DNA of 29,192 nt from SLJK01 sp964567295 (GTDB lineage Bacteria > Bacillota > Dethiobacteria > DTU022 > UBA8154). Both the position numbers and the translations under genes were made by a program. The stretch lies in NCBI GenBank assembly GCA_964567295.1, contig CAZMLU010000018.1, forward strand, positions 1-29,192, given 5' to 3'. Below, one piece after another: positions 1-7,836 of the stretch. The notes beneath the pieces were generated by a model. That model searched no databases. It was not told the DNA's origin and was given only the letters and a program-made list of their open reading frames with translations. The number at the start of each line of letters is the position of its first letter. Within the stretch, counting starts at the first letter, position 1.

Positions 1-7
1 TATATAA

Positions 8-32
8 CTCCGCTTGGAAGGGCGGGGTTTTT
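8..32 (+). terminator. Terminator-like hairpin before cbiB
   Basis: A GC-rich stem (CTCCGC at 8-13 with GCGGGG at 22-27, one G-T pair) closes an 8-base loop and is followed by five T residues (28-32). It ends about 25 bases before the cbiB start. This close spacing is typical of a riboswitch attenuator, but the aptamer, if any, would lie left of the window. It could equally end an upstream gene. Confidence 0.55.
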
Positions 33-57
33 ATTTATGAAAAGAGAGGTTTAGTTG

Positions 58-1044
58 ATGGTGGAGCCCCTTACCTTGCTTTCAGCCCTGCTCCTTGCCT
101 TTGGTCTGGATTATGTAGTTGGGGATCCGCGTTGGTTTCCTCATCCGGTGCGAGTTATTGGAAAAAGTGTCAGCTACCTGGAAAGGTTGTTTTTACATAT
201 TTCCAGAAGTCCCTGGACCCAGAGAACTGCCGGCGTGGCCATGGTTATTTTCCTGGGCGGCGGAGCCTTTGTTCTGACAACCCTGGCGGTCAATTACGCC
301 TATCGGTTTCATTTCTTGCTTGGCTTTGTGCTCACGGTCTATCTCTTGTATTCAATGTTGTCCATGAAGGATATGGCCGGCCATGTTATGGATGTATATA
401 AAGCTTTGGAAAATGGCAACCTGGTTGAAGCAAGAGGGCGAGTCGGGTTTCTGGTTAGCCGTGATACAGCAAACCTATCCGAGGAAGGTGTGGTTAAGGC
501 TGCTTTGGAATCTCTCTTTGAAAATACCGCTGATGGGGTGGTTGCCCCCCTGTTTTATGGAGCTCTTGGCGGTGCCCCCCTGGCTGTTTTGTATAAAGCT
601 GTCAACACCCTTGATTCAATGATCGGCTATAAAAATACACGTTATTATTACCTGGGCTGGGCGGCAGCCCGGTTGGATGATCTTTTAAGCTATCTCCCAG
701 CACGGTTGACTGCTGTGGCCTTTATTTTGAGCGGTTATATTTATCGCTATAACTGGAGAAAAGGGTGGGTAGTGCTTTTATCAGATCGGAAAAAGCACGA
801 AAGTCCCAATAGTGCGTGGCCGGAAGCGGCAGCAGCAGGTGTTATGGACTTGCGCCTGGGTGGAGCCGATTATTACAAAGGGGTTGAGTTGAACAGGCCT
901 TTTTTAAATGAAAGCGGCCGGGAGCCGCAGAGAAGTGACCTTTTATCAGGGTTGGCTTTATTTTACAGAACAACAATGTTTGTCCTTTTTGGAGCACTGC
1001 TGCTGGCTCTAATAGCGGGCTTTTGTTGGGGGGGCTTGTTTTGA
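58..1044 (+). CDS. cbiB: Adenosylcobinamide-phosphate synthase CbiB (integral membrane)
   Basis: CbiB joins aminopropanol phosphate (made by CobD) to the f-side chain of adenosylcobyric acid, giving cobinamide phosphate, in the cytoplasmic membrane. The 328-residue protein shows the family N-terminus (LDYVVGDPRWFPHPVRVIG, residues about 17-35), the FENTADGVVAPLFY block near residue 155, a YKAVNTLDSMIGYKN block and an ESPNSAWPEAAAAG block. Several hydrophobic segments and the length fit the family. I chose ATG 58 because GAGAGG (44-49) lies 8 bases upstream; the TTG at 55 is an alternative. The stop overlaps the likely start of cobS, so the two are translationally coupled. It heads the late-step genes cbiB-cobS-cobD-cobT-cobC. 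Confidence 0.95.
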   Translation: MVEPLTLLSALLLAFGLDYVVGDPRWFPHPVRVIGKSVSYLERLFLHISRSPWTQRTAGVAMVIFLGGGAFVLTTLAVNYAYRFHFLLGFVLTVYLLYSMLSMKDMAGHVMDVYKALENGNLVEARGRVGFLVSRDTANLSEEGVVKAALESLFENTADGVVAPLFYGALGGAPLAVLYKAVNTLDSMIGYKNTRYYYLGWAAARLDDLLSYLPARLTAVAFILSGYIYRYNWRKGWVVLLSDRKKHESPNSAWPEAAAAGVMDLRLGGADYYKGVELNRPFLNESGREPQRSDLLSGLALFYRTTMFVLFGALLLALIAGFCWGGLF

Positions 1045-1802
1045 GAAAATTTATGGTGGCATTGACCTTTTTAACTATTTTGCCGGTGAGAGGTCGCTTT
1101 TTCCAGAAACCTATTCAGCTTTCTGACGGGGCAGCCTACTTTCCCGTGATAGGGGCGCTATTAGGACTTTTTTTTGGAAGACTGGTCCTGTTAGGGGCAC
1201 ATCTATTACCTGCTGGTCCGATGGTGGTTTTGGCGCTTATGCTCTCCTTTATTATTACGAGGGGATTGCATATTGACGGTCTGGCAGATACTGCCGACGG
1301 AGTGGTGGGAGGAATGAAGCGGGAGCGGGCTTTCTCTATCATGCGCAGCGGTGATGTCGGGCCTGTAGGCATGTTTGCGGTGTTTGTGCTCTATCTCTTT
1401 AAATATGCTTCCCTGGTGGCACTACCGGCCGGCTTTCTGCCCATGGCCTTTTTCGGCATGTTTTTCGCCGGACGGTGGAATATAGTCCTGGTGGGTTCCT
1501 CTTTTTCACCCGCCCTGGAAGATGGTCTGGGAAGCCAGTTTATCAGGGGTTTGACCGGGAAGCACTTTGCAGGCGCCCTTCTTTACGGGTTAGTGGTGTT
1601 GGGCCTGTTTTCATGGTGGAACATAGAACTGTTGCCGGGTCTTGCTAGCGGTATTGCTGTTGCTTTATTGGGTGGCTTTCTCCTGGCTCATTTTGTTGCC
1701 CGTCATCTGGGAGGGTTGACTGGGGATGTGCTGGGGGCAGTTAATGAGGTTTCTGAGGCTGGATTTTTGCTGGGATTACTATTATTTAAAGGATTACTTT
1801 AA
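1041..1802 (+). CDS. cobS: Cobalamin synthase CobS (adenosylcobinamide-GDP ribazoletransferase)
   Basis: CobS is a polytopic membrane enzyme that joins adenosylcobinamide-GDP and alpha-ribazole (phosphate) in the last assembly step. The signature HIDGLADTADG lies at residues 77-87, and the later FLLAHFVARHLGGLTGDVLGA region carries the GDxxGA motif. The rest is hydrophobic and about 250 residues long, as expected. I favour TTG 1041: it overlaps the cbiB stop (TTGA), a G-run (1028-1034) lies 6 bases upstream, and the product then begins MRKFMVALTFLTILPV, matching the family. The longer reading from TTG 1023 adds a G-rich leader, and ATG 1053 is a shorter alternative. Its donor substrate normally needs CobU or CobY, neither of which is visible here. 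Confidence 0.93.
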   Translation: MRKFMVALTFLTILPVRGRFFQKPIQLSDGAAYFPVIGALLGLFFGRLVLLGAHLLPAGPMVVLALMLSFIITRGLHIDGLADTADGVVGGMKRERAFSIMRSGDVGPVGMFAVFVLYLFKYASLVALPAGFLPMAFFGMFFAGRWNIVLVGSSFSPALEDGLGSQFIRGLTGKHFAGALLYGLVVLGLFSWWNIELLPGLASGIAVALLGGFLLAHFVARHLGGLTGDVLGAVNEVSEAGFLLGLLLFKGLL

Positions 1803-1844
1803 GTCTCGGTAATACCTTTGTTTTTTGGAAGGAGGTAAGGTGAA

Positions 1845-2939
1845 ATGGCTGCAGGCCTGGAGGCAGGAGGGCATGGGGGAGATCTGGTAGCAGCGGCAGA
1901 GCGCTTCGGTATTTCACCTGCAGAATTCTACGATTTCAGTAGTAATATAAACCCGTTGGGGCCTCCGGCAGGTCTTCTGGAGGAGCTAAAAAAGCATCTG
2001 GATGACGACATTCAAAATTACCCAACACCTCATGCCAGGAAACTGCGCCGGACTCTAGCCTATTCCTTAAATATAGCGGAAGAGCGGCTAATAGTGGGAA
2101 ATGGAGCCAATGAACTCATTCACCTTTTTTTTCTCTGGAAAAGACCATCAAGGGTAATAATACCTTCCCCCAGTTTTGCAGAGTATGAACGAGCAGCCAG
2201 GCTAGTTGGTGCCAGGGTAGAGCTTCTCTCTCTTTCCCTGGAAAGCCCCACCCAGGATCTCCATCTTCCTATTGAAAGCCTCTCCTCTAAAGATGTGCTG
2301 GTTTTTTGTAACCCCAATAACCCTACGGGCATTTCCTATCCCAGTGAATTCTTGAATAAGATACTGGAAGAAGCCAAGGCCAGGGGAGTGACGGTTTTCT
2401 TGGACGAAAGCTTTTTCCTTTTTACGGGCAAACCGTTAGAAGATAGCTTTTCCTATAGTAACTATCCCAATCTTTGGACTGTTACTTCGCTGACTAAATT
2501 GTGGGCCTTACCCGGTCTGCGCCTGGGATATATGATCGGTCCTCCGCAGGAGGTGAACCTGTTGACGAAAAACGGAGATCCCTGGAGGGTAAATGCCCCG
2601 GCACAGAGGGCCGGTCTCTTCTGCCTTTCCCAGAAGGACCATCTCTCCCGCTCCCTGGAATTTATCAGGCGTGAAAGAAATTTTTTGAAGGAAGAACTGC
2701 TACAATTGGAGAAACTCAAGGTTTATAACGGGGAGGCTAACTTTTTGCTGGTAAGGGGTGAGCAGGAAGGTTTTTCTAGCGCCAAGCTTTGTGATGAACT
2801 CGCTTCCAGGGCATTTTTGATCAGAGATGCCTCTAATTATCCCGGGCTTGATGAAAGATATTTTCGAATAGCGATAAAATCGCGCAGGGAAAACGAAAAG
2901 CTGATAAAGGGGTTGCGGGAAGTATTGCAAAAAATATAA
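1845..2939 (+). CDS. cobD: L-threonine-O-3-phosphate decarboxylase CobD (PLP enzyme)
   Basis: This fold-type I PLP enzyme decarboxylates threonine phosphate to aminopropanol phosphate, the substrate CbiB attaches. It resembles histidinol-phosphate aminotransferase. The N-terminal FSSNINPLGP (31-40) is the CobD-type opening. NPNNPTG (156-162), D187 in FLDESF and the Schiff-base K218 in SLTKLWALPGLRLGY are all present, and the C-terminal FRIAIKSRREN has the carboxylate-binding Arg. The length of 364 residues is normal. The start ATG 1845 has AAGGAGG (1829-1835) at good spacing. Context next to cbiB and cobS separates it from HisC. There is no sign of the extra C-terminal metal-binding domain found on some CobD proteins. 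Confidence 0.93.
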   Translation: MAAGLEAGGHGGDLVAAAERFGISPAEFYDFSSNINPLGPPAGLLEELKKHLDDDIQNYPTPHARKLRRTLAYSLNIAEERLIVGNGANELIHLFFLWKRPSRVIIPSPSFAEYERAARLVGARVELLSLSLESPTQDLHLPIESLSSKDVLVFCNPNNPTGISYPSEFLNKILEEAKARGVTVFLDESFFLFTGKPLEDSFSYSNYPNLWTVTSLTKLWALPGLRLGYMIGPPQEVNLLTKNGDPWRVNAPAQRAGLFCLSQKDHLSRSLEFIRRERNFLKEELLQLEKLKVYNGEANFLLVRGEQEGFSSAKLCDELASRAFLIRDASNYPGLDERYFRIAIKSRRENEKLIKGLREVLQKI

Positions 2940-2955
2940 AATGAGGTGATGCTGT

Positions 2956-4065
2956 ATGCATGAGAAAATTAAAAAAACTCTTGAGAAGATCGAACCTCTT
3001 GACCTTGAAGCTATGCAGAAGGTTCAACAAAGGCTTGATCAGTTAACAAAGCCCCGGGGAAGCCTGGGGAGGCTGGAAGATCTGGCGGTACAGCTGGGTG
3101 GCATAAGCTGCGGTTATTTTCCCTTGGAGACTCGCAAGAAAGTAGTTGTTATGGCTGCTGACCACGGGGTAACCAAAGAAGGAGTCAGCGCTTTTCCCAG
3201 CGAGGTTACTGCCCAAATGGTAGCCAACTTTGCGAACGGGGGGGCAGCAATTAATGTGCTTTCTCGGCTGGGAGGGACAGAGGTAAGGATAATTGACATC
3301 GGAGTAGCAGCTGAGCTTGGGTTAAAAGATGTAACAGCAGCAAGAGTAAGGTCCGGAACAGGAAACTTTGCCCGGGAGAAGGCCATGACTCGTCAAGAGG
3401 CTGAAAAAGCGGTAATTACAGGCATAGATATTGCCGGGGACGAGATTGCTTCCGGGGTCCGGGTTTTGGCCACAGGAGAGATGGGGATTGGCAATACTAC
3501 CGCCAGCAGTGCTGTTATGGCTGCCTTGACCGGCTATCTGCCCGCTGCAGTTGTGGGAAGGGGTACGGGATTGGAAGATGAGCAGCTGGGGCATAAGGTG
3601 TCAACAGTGGAAAAAGCACTGGCTTTACACAAGCCCGATCCCAAGGACCCTCTGGATGTTTTAAGTAAGGTAGGTGGGCTTGAGATCGCCGGTCTAACAG
3701 GATTGATCCTTGGTGCTGCTGCTTCAAGGTGCCCGGTAGTGGTTGATGGTTTTATCTCTACTATAGCAGCGCTGGTAGCGGTGAAGATGAATTCTTTTGT
3801 TCTGAACTACCTTGTCCCCTCCCATCTCTCCCAGGAGCCGGGGCATGACCTGCTTTTAGAATATATGGAGCTGAAGCCTTACTTAAACCTTAATATGCGC
3901 CTGGGAGAGGGAACCGGTGCCGCGCTGGCCATGCATATAGTGGAAGCTTCCGCCCGGATCCTGCATGAGATGGCAACCTTTAGTGAAGCTGGAGTAAGCG
4001 AAAAAGGGGAGGGTACTGCTGCTGAAGATCTACCTTGTGCGTCACGGGATCACAAAATCGAATAA
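2956..4065 (+). CDS. cobT: Nicotinate-nucleotide:dimethylbenzimidazole phosphoribosyltransferase CobT, with C-terminal tail
   Basis: CobT activates the lower-ligand base by transferring phosphoribose from nicotinate mononucleotide, giving alpha-ribazole phosphate for CobS after dephosphorylation by CobC. The 369-residue protein has the family N-terminus (LDQLTKPRGSLGRLEDLAVQ), GEMGIGNTTASSAV in the middle, and RLGEGTGAALA near residue 315, whose Glu (about 318) matches the known catalytic Glu. Family members usually stop shortly after MATFSEAGVS. Here about 20 further residues (EKGEGTAAEDL... to HKIE) continue over the beginning of cobC. That tail is probably a by-product of a late stop rather than a domain. 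No lower-ligand synthesis genes are seen nearby, so the base used is unknown. Confidence 0.95.
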   Translation: MHEKIKKTLEKIEPLDLEAMQKVQQRLDQLTKPRGSLGRLEDLAVQLGGISCGYFPLETRKKVVVMAADHGVTKEGVSAFPSEVTAQMVANFANGGAAINVLSRLGGTEVRIIDIGVAAELGLKDVTAARVRSGTGNFAREKAMTRQEAEKAVITGIDIAGDEIASGVRVLATGEMGIGNTTASSAVMAALTGYLPAAVVGRGTGLEDEQLGHKVSTVEKALALHKPDPKDPLDVLSKVGGLEIAGLTGLILGAAASRCPVVVDGFISTIAALVAVKMNSFVLNYLVPSHLSQEPGHDLLLEYMELKPYLNLNMRLGEGTGAALAMHIVEASARILHEMATFSEAGVSEKGEGTAAEDLPCASRDHKIE

Positions 4066-4648
4066 AGAAAAACGTTATGTAGGGTGGGGAGACGTGGAGC
4101 TATCTTCTCTGGGTATTGAACAGGCTGAAAGGGTGGCTGAGCGGTTTTCTTCTTTGCCACTGAAGGGCCTTTACAGCAGTGATCTGCTGAGGACTGTAAA
4201 GACTGCAGAGCCAATTGGGAGAGAACATGGTATTTCGCCAGTCAGGACCCCTTTGTTGAGGGAGATAAATTTTGGGAAGTGGGAGGGCTTGACTCACAGC
4301 GAAATAGCTCGCTATTTTGAGGAAGAGCAACGCAACTGGATTAAGGATCCCTTTCACCGTGCCCCTGTAGAAGGGGAAACTCTGATAGAAGTCTGCCAGA
4401 GGATGAAAAGATTTTTGAGGGAGATTTCTTCTCAAGAGAATGACGGAGCTGTTGTTGTAGTAACCCATGGTGGAGCTATCCGTTCTATACTGCACCATTA
4501 TTTGAATCTAAAACCCCAGCAGCTTTGGGACCTCAAGGTGGATAATGCTTCAGTCAGTCTGATGCGGAAAAAAGAGGATGCGTTTAAAGTGGTTTGCGTT
4601 AATAGTATGGAACACCTTGAATCCTTAGGCGAGGACGAAACAGCTTGA
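4022..4648 (+). CDS. cobC: Alpha-ribazole phosphatase CobC (histidine phosphatase), apparent CTG start
   Basis: CobC removes the 5' phosphate of alpha-ribazole phosphate (or adenosylcobalamin phosphate) in nucleotide-loop assembly. It is a phosphoglycerate-mutase-like histidine phosphatase. The phosphohistidine motif LVRHGITKSN has R7, H8 and G9; REINFGKWEGL supplies the acid Glu (about 81), and VVTHGGAIRSI holds the second His (about 149). Length is about 208 residues. The first ATG/GTG/TTG codon is GTG 4037, but it would remove the first beta strand. Reading back in frame gives KIYLV before RHG, and the only plausible initiator after the stop at 3995 is CTG, best at 4022 with GGGGAGG (4006-4012) nine bases upstream. 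CTG 4019 or 4016 are alternatives. It overlaps cobT by 44 bases. Confidence 0.88.
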   Translation: MKIYLVRHGITKSNKEKRYVGWGDVELSSLGIEQAERVAERFSSLPLKGLYSSDLLRTVKTAEPIGREHGISPVRTPLLREINFGKWEGLTHSEIARYFEEEQRNWIKDPFHRAPVEGETLIEVCQRMKRFLREISSQENDGAVVVVTHGGAIRSILHHYLNLKPQQLWDLKVDNASVSLMRKKEDAFKVVCVNSMEHLESLGEDETA

Positions 4649-4686
4649 TAACCGTCTTGTTCTTCATTTTCGGACAATAGGAAAGT

Positions 4687-5340
4687 GTGGTAAACCAGTT
4701 GAGAGATTACTGTCCACTTATGCTTGATTTGCGTAACAAAACATGCCTGGTGGTTGGTGGAGGGGCTGTTGCGCTCCGCAAGATTAGAACCCTTTTAAGA
4801 TGCGGAGCCCGGATCCTTATTGTTAGTTCTTCACTCTGCCAGGATTTGCAAGAACTGGTAGATAGAAAAAAGGTCCAGTATGCAGGCCATGAGTACCAAT
4901 CTTCCATGTTAGATAATGCCTGGTTAGTTGTTTCTTCTACGGACGACCGCGAGCTTAACAGTAGAGTTTCCAGGGACGCCTTATCGCGCCAGATTCTCGT
5001 AAACAATGCCGATGATCCTTCTCTCTGCAACTATTTTTTCCCATCGGTGGTCAGCCGGGGACCTTTAAGCATTGCCATATCTACCGAGGGAAGGAGCCCC
5101 GCTTGGGCTCGAATGGTTAGAGAGCAGCTGGAAGAGATGTTTTCGGAAGACTGTGAGGAATTTTTAGATTTTTTGGGGAAAATGCGTTCATTTATCCTCC
5201 GCTCTATAGAAGATCCCCGAAAAAGGAAAAAAGCTTTCCGGCAAATGGCAGGCAGAGAATTCTATCATTTCTTTCAGACAATGGAGTTAGATGAATTGGA
5301 ACAAAAAGCAGTGGAGCTTATTGAATACTATAAAAAATAA
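4687..5340 (+). CDS. Precorrin-2 dehydrogenase (siroheme synthase N-terminal/Met8-like)
   Basis: This protein oxidises precorrin-2 to sirohydrochlorin with NAD+, the branch metabolite for siroheme, heme (Ahb route) and anaerobic cobalamin. It is 217 residues. The Rossmann motif LVVGGGAVALRKIRTLL lies near residues 19-35, followed by STDDRELN, NADDPSLCNYFFPS and the RGPLSIAISTEGRSPAWAR block, all typical of the CysG-B/Met8 family. A C-terminal helical region follows. Some members also have ferrochelatase activity; that cannot be judged here. I keep the GTG 4687 start because the upstream DYCPLMLDLR matches the family N-terminus. ATG 4720 would lose it, although the Shine-Dalgarno before 4687 is weak. 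It leads the hemC-cobA/hemD-hemB-hemL stretch. No symbol is given because usage (sirC, cysG N-terminal, hemX) varies. Confidence 0.9.
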   Translation: MVNQLRDYCPLMLDLRNKTCLVVGGGAVALRKIRTLLRCGARILIVSSSLCQDLQELVDRKKVQYAGHEYQSSMLDNAWLVVSSTDDRELNSRVSRDALSRQILVNNADDPSLCNYFFPSVVSRGPLSIAISTEGRSPAWARMVREQLEEMFSEDCEEFLDFLGKMRSFILRSIEDPRKRKKAFRQMAGREFYHFFQTMELDELEQKAVELIEYYKK

Positions 5341-5355
5341 ACGGGGTTTTTATTC

Positions 5356-6288
5356 GTGAGAACTGTTTTTATAGGAAGCAGGGGAAGCCAGCTTGCACTG
5401 GCGCAATCAAAGCTAGTTCTTTCTGCATTGGAGACAGCAGTGCCCGGTTATGAATATAGCTTGAAAGTTATACGGACCCGGGGCGATGAAAGGCAGAATA
5501 TCGGTCTGGGTGACTTTGGCAGCACCGGGGTTTTTACCAAAGAGCTGGAAAACGCTCTTTTGGCTGGCGAGATAGATTTGGCTGTACATAGCATGAAAGA
5601 TCTTCCCACCTCTGGCAGCGATGGCCTTTCCGTCGCTGCCATGTTGAAAAGGGAAGACCCTCGTGACGTTTTTGTGGGTAGGGAGGTAGATAGCTTGAAG
5701 AGCGTTCCTGAAGGATCCAGGCTGGGCACCGGCAGCCTTCGCCGCATTGCTCAGCTTCGCCATCTACGTCCCGACCTGCTTTTTGAACCGGTGCGAGGAA
5801 ACCTTAACACCCGCTTACGAAAGCTTTCGGAAAACAACCTGCACGGTTTGATCTTGGCCCTGGCCGGTATGAAGCGTTTGGGGTGGGAAAAGCATGTAAC
5901 GCAGATTCTTTCTAGTGATATATGTCTACCCGCAGCCGGGCAAGGGGCCCTGGGAGTGCAGATTCGCAGTGATGATGAGGAGATGGCCGGTTTGGTTTAT
6001 GCTCTGGACCATTCTCCTACTCACACGGCGGTCCAGGTGGAACGAGCTTTTCTCGGCAGAGTGGAAGGCGGATGTCATGTACCTGTGGGAGCGCTGGCAG
6101 AAGTTAAGGGGGCTGAGATCCATCTCCGGGGGGTTATAGCTTCCCTGGATGGCTCCAAGCTGCTGCGTGACGAAGCGACGGCTTCACTTCTTTCAGGGGA
6201 AGATATCGGTTTGAAATTGGGAGAAAAGATTCTTGCTCGAGGAGGAGGAGCCATATTGGAGGAGGCGAGGTGTGAGATGGATGGATAG
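5356..6288 (+). CDS. hemC: Porphobilinogen deaminase (hydroxymethylbilane synthase) HemC
   Basis: HemC polymerises four porphobilinogen molecules into hydroxymethylbilane in the cytosol. The 310-residue protein begins GSRGSQLALAQS. It has the catalytic Asp in HSMKDLP (D82), LGTGSLRR (123-130) and EPVRGNLNTRL for substrate and cofactor binding, and the dipyrromethane-cofactor Cys in EGGCHVPVGA (C240). Length and motif order are those of a complete enzyme. It starts at GTG 5356, 15 bases after the preceding stop, and its end overlaps the start of the next gene. That overlap suggests coupled production of HemC and HemD, which is useful because hydroxymethylbilane cyclises spontaneously to the wrong isomer if HemD is lacking. 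Confidence 0.96.
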   Translation: MRTVFIGSRGSQLALAQSKLVLSALETAVPGYEYSLKVIRTRGDERQNIGLGDFGSTGVFTKELENALLAGEIDLAVHSMKDLPTSGSDGLSVAAMLKREDPRDVFVGREVDSLKSVPEGSRLGTGSLRRIAQLRHLRPDLLFEPVRGNLNTRLRKLSENNLHGLILALAGMKRLGWEKHVTQILSSDICLPAAGQGALGVQIRSDDEEMAGLVYALDHSPTHTAVQVERAFLGRVEGGCHVPVGALAEVKGAEIHLRGVIASLDGSKLLRDEATASLLSGEDIGLKLGEKILARGGGAILEEARCEMDG

Positions 6289-7831
6289 TCTTTTCAAAGC
6301 AGGAAAGCTGGGTCTGGTATACTTGGTAGGAGCCGGACCCGGTGCAGCCGACCTGATAACTCTTAAAGGTAAGAAATGTATCGGCAGGGCCGATGTAGTG
6401 GTTTATGATCACCTGGTAAACCCCCGGCTTTTGAGTTATGCTCCAACAGGTGCGCGCTTTATTTACGCGGGAAAGTCACCAAAAGCTCATACCCTTACCC
6501 AGGAAGAGATAAACAAGGTGCTGGTAGAAAGTGCTCTGGAAGGTCAGACCGTTGTCCGTTTAAAAGGTGGAGATCCTTTCCTGTTCGGCAGGGGGGGTGA
6601 AGAAGCCCAATCCCTGGTGAGTGCGCAGATTCCGTATGAGGTGGTGCCGGGTGTCACCTCTGCTGTCGGGGTGCCGGCCTATGCAGGTATTCCCGTTACA
6701 CACCGTGATTATACTTCCACCTTCACCGTGGTTACCGGACATGAGGACCCCCTCAAAGATGGCAGCAGAATCAGCTGGGAGAAGATTTCAACCTCCTCGG
6801 GCACTCTTGTATTTCTCATGGGAATCTCCAATCTATCCTTGATCGTTCAAAAACTGGTGGAGCATGGGCGCAGCCCCGACACACCCGCTGCTCTCATCCG
6901 CTGGGGGACCAGCCCCGAACAGGAGACCTTGACAGGTACCCTGGAGAATATAGTGAATGAGGCCAGGGCTGTGAATTTCAAACCACCGGCGGTGGTGGTG
7001 GTCGGAGAAGTTGTCTCTTTGCGGGAGCAGCTGCAATGGGTGGAGACCAAGCCTTTATTTGGCAAACGGTTGGTGGTGACCCGTCCGCCAGGCGAGGCTG
7101 GTTATTTCTCCGACCTGATAGAAGATTTAGGGGGAGAGTCATTTGAATTTCCGGTTCTTGAAATAATTCCCCCTCGTGATTATAAGCCCCTGGACGATGC
7201 ACTGGGTCAGGTTGAAAAGTATGATTGGATCGTTTTTACCAGTGTTAATGGTGTACGGTTTTTTTTCAAACGCTTATATTTCCTGGGACGTGACATAAGA
7301 GACTTAAAGGGGATCAAGCTGTGTGCCATAGGTCCCAAGACCGGAGAAGCTCTGGAAGCGAAAGGTCTGACAGTGGAGTATATGCCCCGGGAATACCGGG
7401 CAGAAGCCCTGGCGGAGGCGATGGCCAGCAGTCTTAAGCAGGGAGAAAGGGTCCTTCTTCCCCGTTCAGATATTGCTCGTAAAATACTTCCTGAAATGCT
7501 AGATTCCATGGGGGCCAAGGTCGATGACGTAGAAGCTTACCGGGCCAGCCCTAGAGGAGGAAACCTTCTTCTTTTACGGGAACTGTTGGAAAAGAAGGGG
7601 CTTGATATTATCACCTTTACCAGTTCTTCAACGGCCCACAATTTTGTAAAGATTTTGGGGGAAGAGGGCAAGCCTTTTTTGAAAGGAATAATGCTGGCCA
7701 GTATCGGCCCTATTACCAGTGCGGCTATTCGTGAAGAAGGCCTGACGGTTGATATTGAAGCAGAACACTATACCGTGGAGGGACTGATAGAGGCCATTTT
7801 AAGCAAGATAGACACCTGCAAGAGGAGGTAA
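6272..7831 (+). CDS. cobA-hemD: Fused uroporphyrinogen-III C-methyltransferase (CobA) and uroporphyrinogen-III synthase (HemD)
   Basis: This two-domain protein closes hydroxymethylbilane to uroporphyrinogen III (C-terminal HemD) and methylates it at C2 and C7 to precorrin-2 with SAM (N-terminal SUMT). The SUMT part, roughly residues 12-258, shows VYLVGAGPGAADLITLKG, VVRLKGGDPFLFGRGGEE, VVPGVTSAVGVPAYAGIPVTH and FTVVTGHE. The HemD part, roughly 265-515, begins LFGKRLVVTRPPGEAG and contains WIVFTSVNGVRFFF, CAIGPKTGEAL and ITFTSSSTAHNF. Such fusions are common in anaerobic Firmicutes. Of the possible starts, GTG 6272 has AGGAGG (6260-6265) six bases upstream; ATG 6281 with GAGG (6267-6270) is equally credible. 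A longer TTG reading from 6233 is unlikely. It overlaps hemC. Confidence 0.95.
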   Translation: MRWMDSLFKAGKLGLVYLVGAGPGAADLITLKGKKCIGRADVVVYDHLVNPRLLSYAPTGARFIYAGKSPKAHTLTQEEINKVLVESALEGQTVVRLKGGDPFLFGRGGEEAQSLVSAQIPYEVVPGVTSAVGVPAYAGIPVTHRDYTSTFTVVTGHEDPLKDGSRISWEKISTSSGTLVFLMGISNLSLIVQKLVEHGRSPDTPAALIRWGTSPEQETLTGTLENIVNEARAVNFKPPAVVVVGEVVSLREQLQWVETKPLFGKRLVVTRPPGEAGYFSDLIEDLGGESFEFPVLEIIPPRDYKPLDDALGQVEKYDWIVFTSVNGVRFFFKRLYFLGRDIRDLKGIKLCAIGPKTGEALEAKGLTVEYMPREYRAEALAEAMASSLKQGERVLLPRSDIARKILPEMLDSMGAKVDDVEAYRASPRGGNLLLLRELLEKKGLDIITFTSSSTAHNFVKILGEEGKPFLKGIMLASIGPITSAAIREEGLTVDIEAEHYTVEGLIEAILSKIDTCKRR

Positions 7832-7836
7832 TAGCA

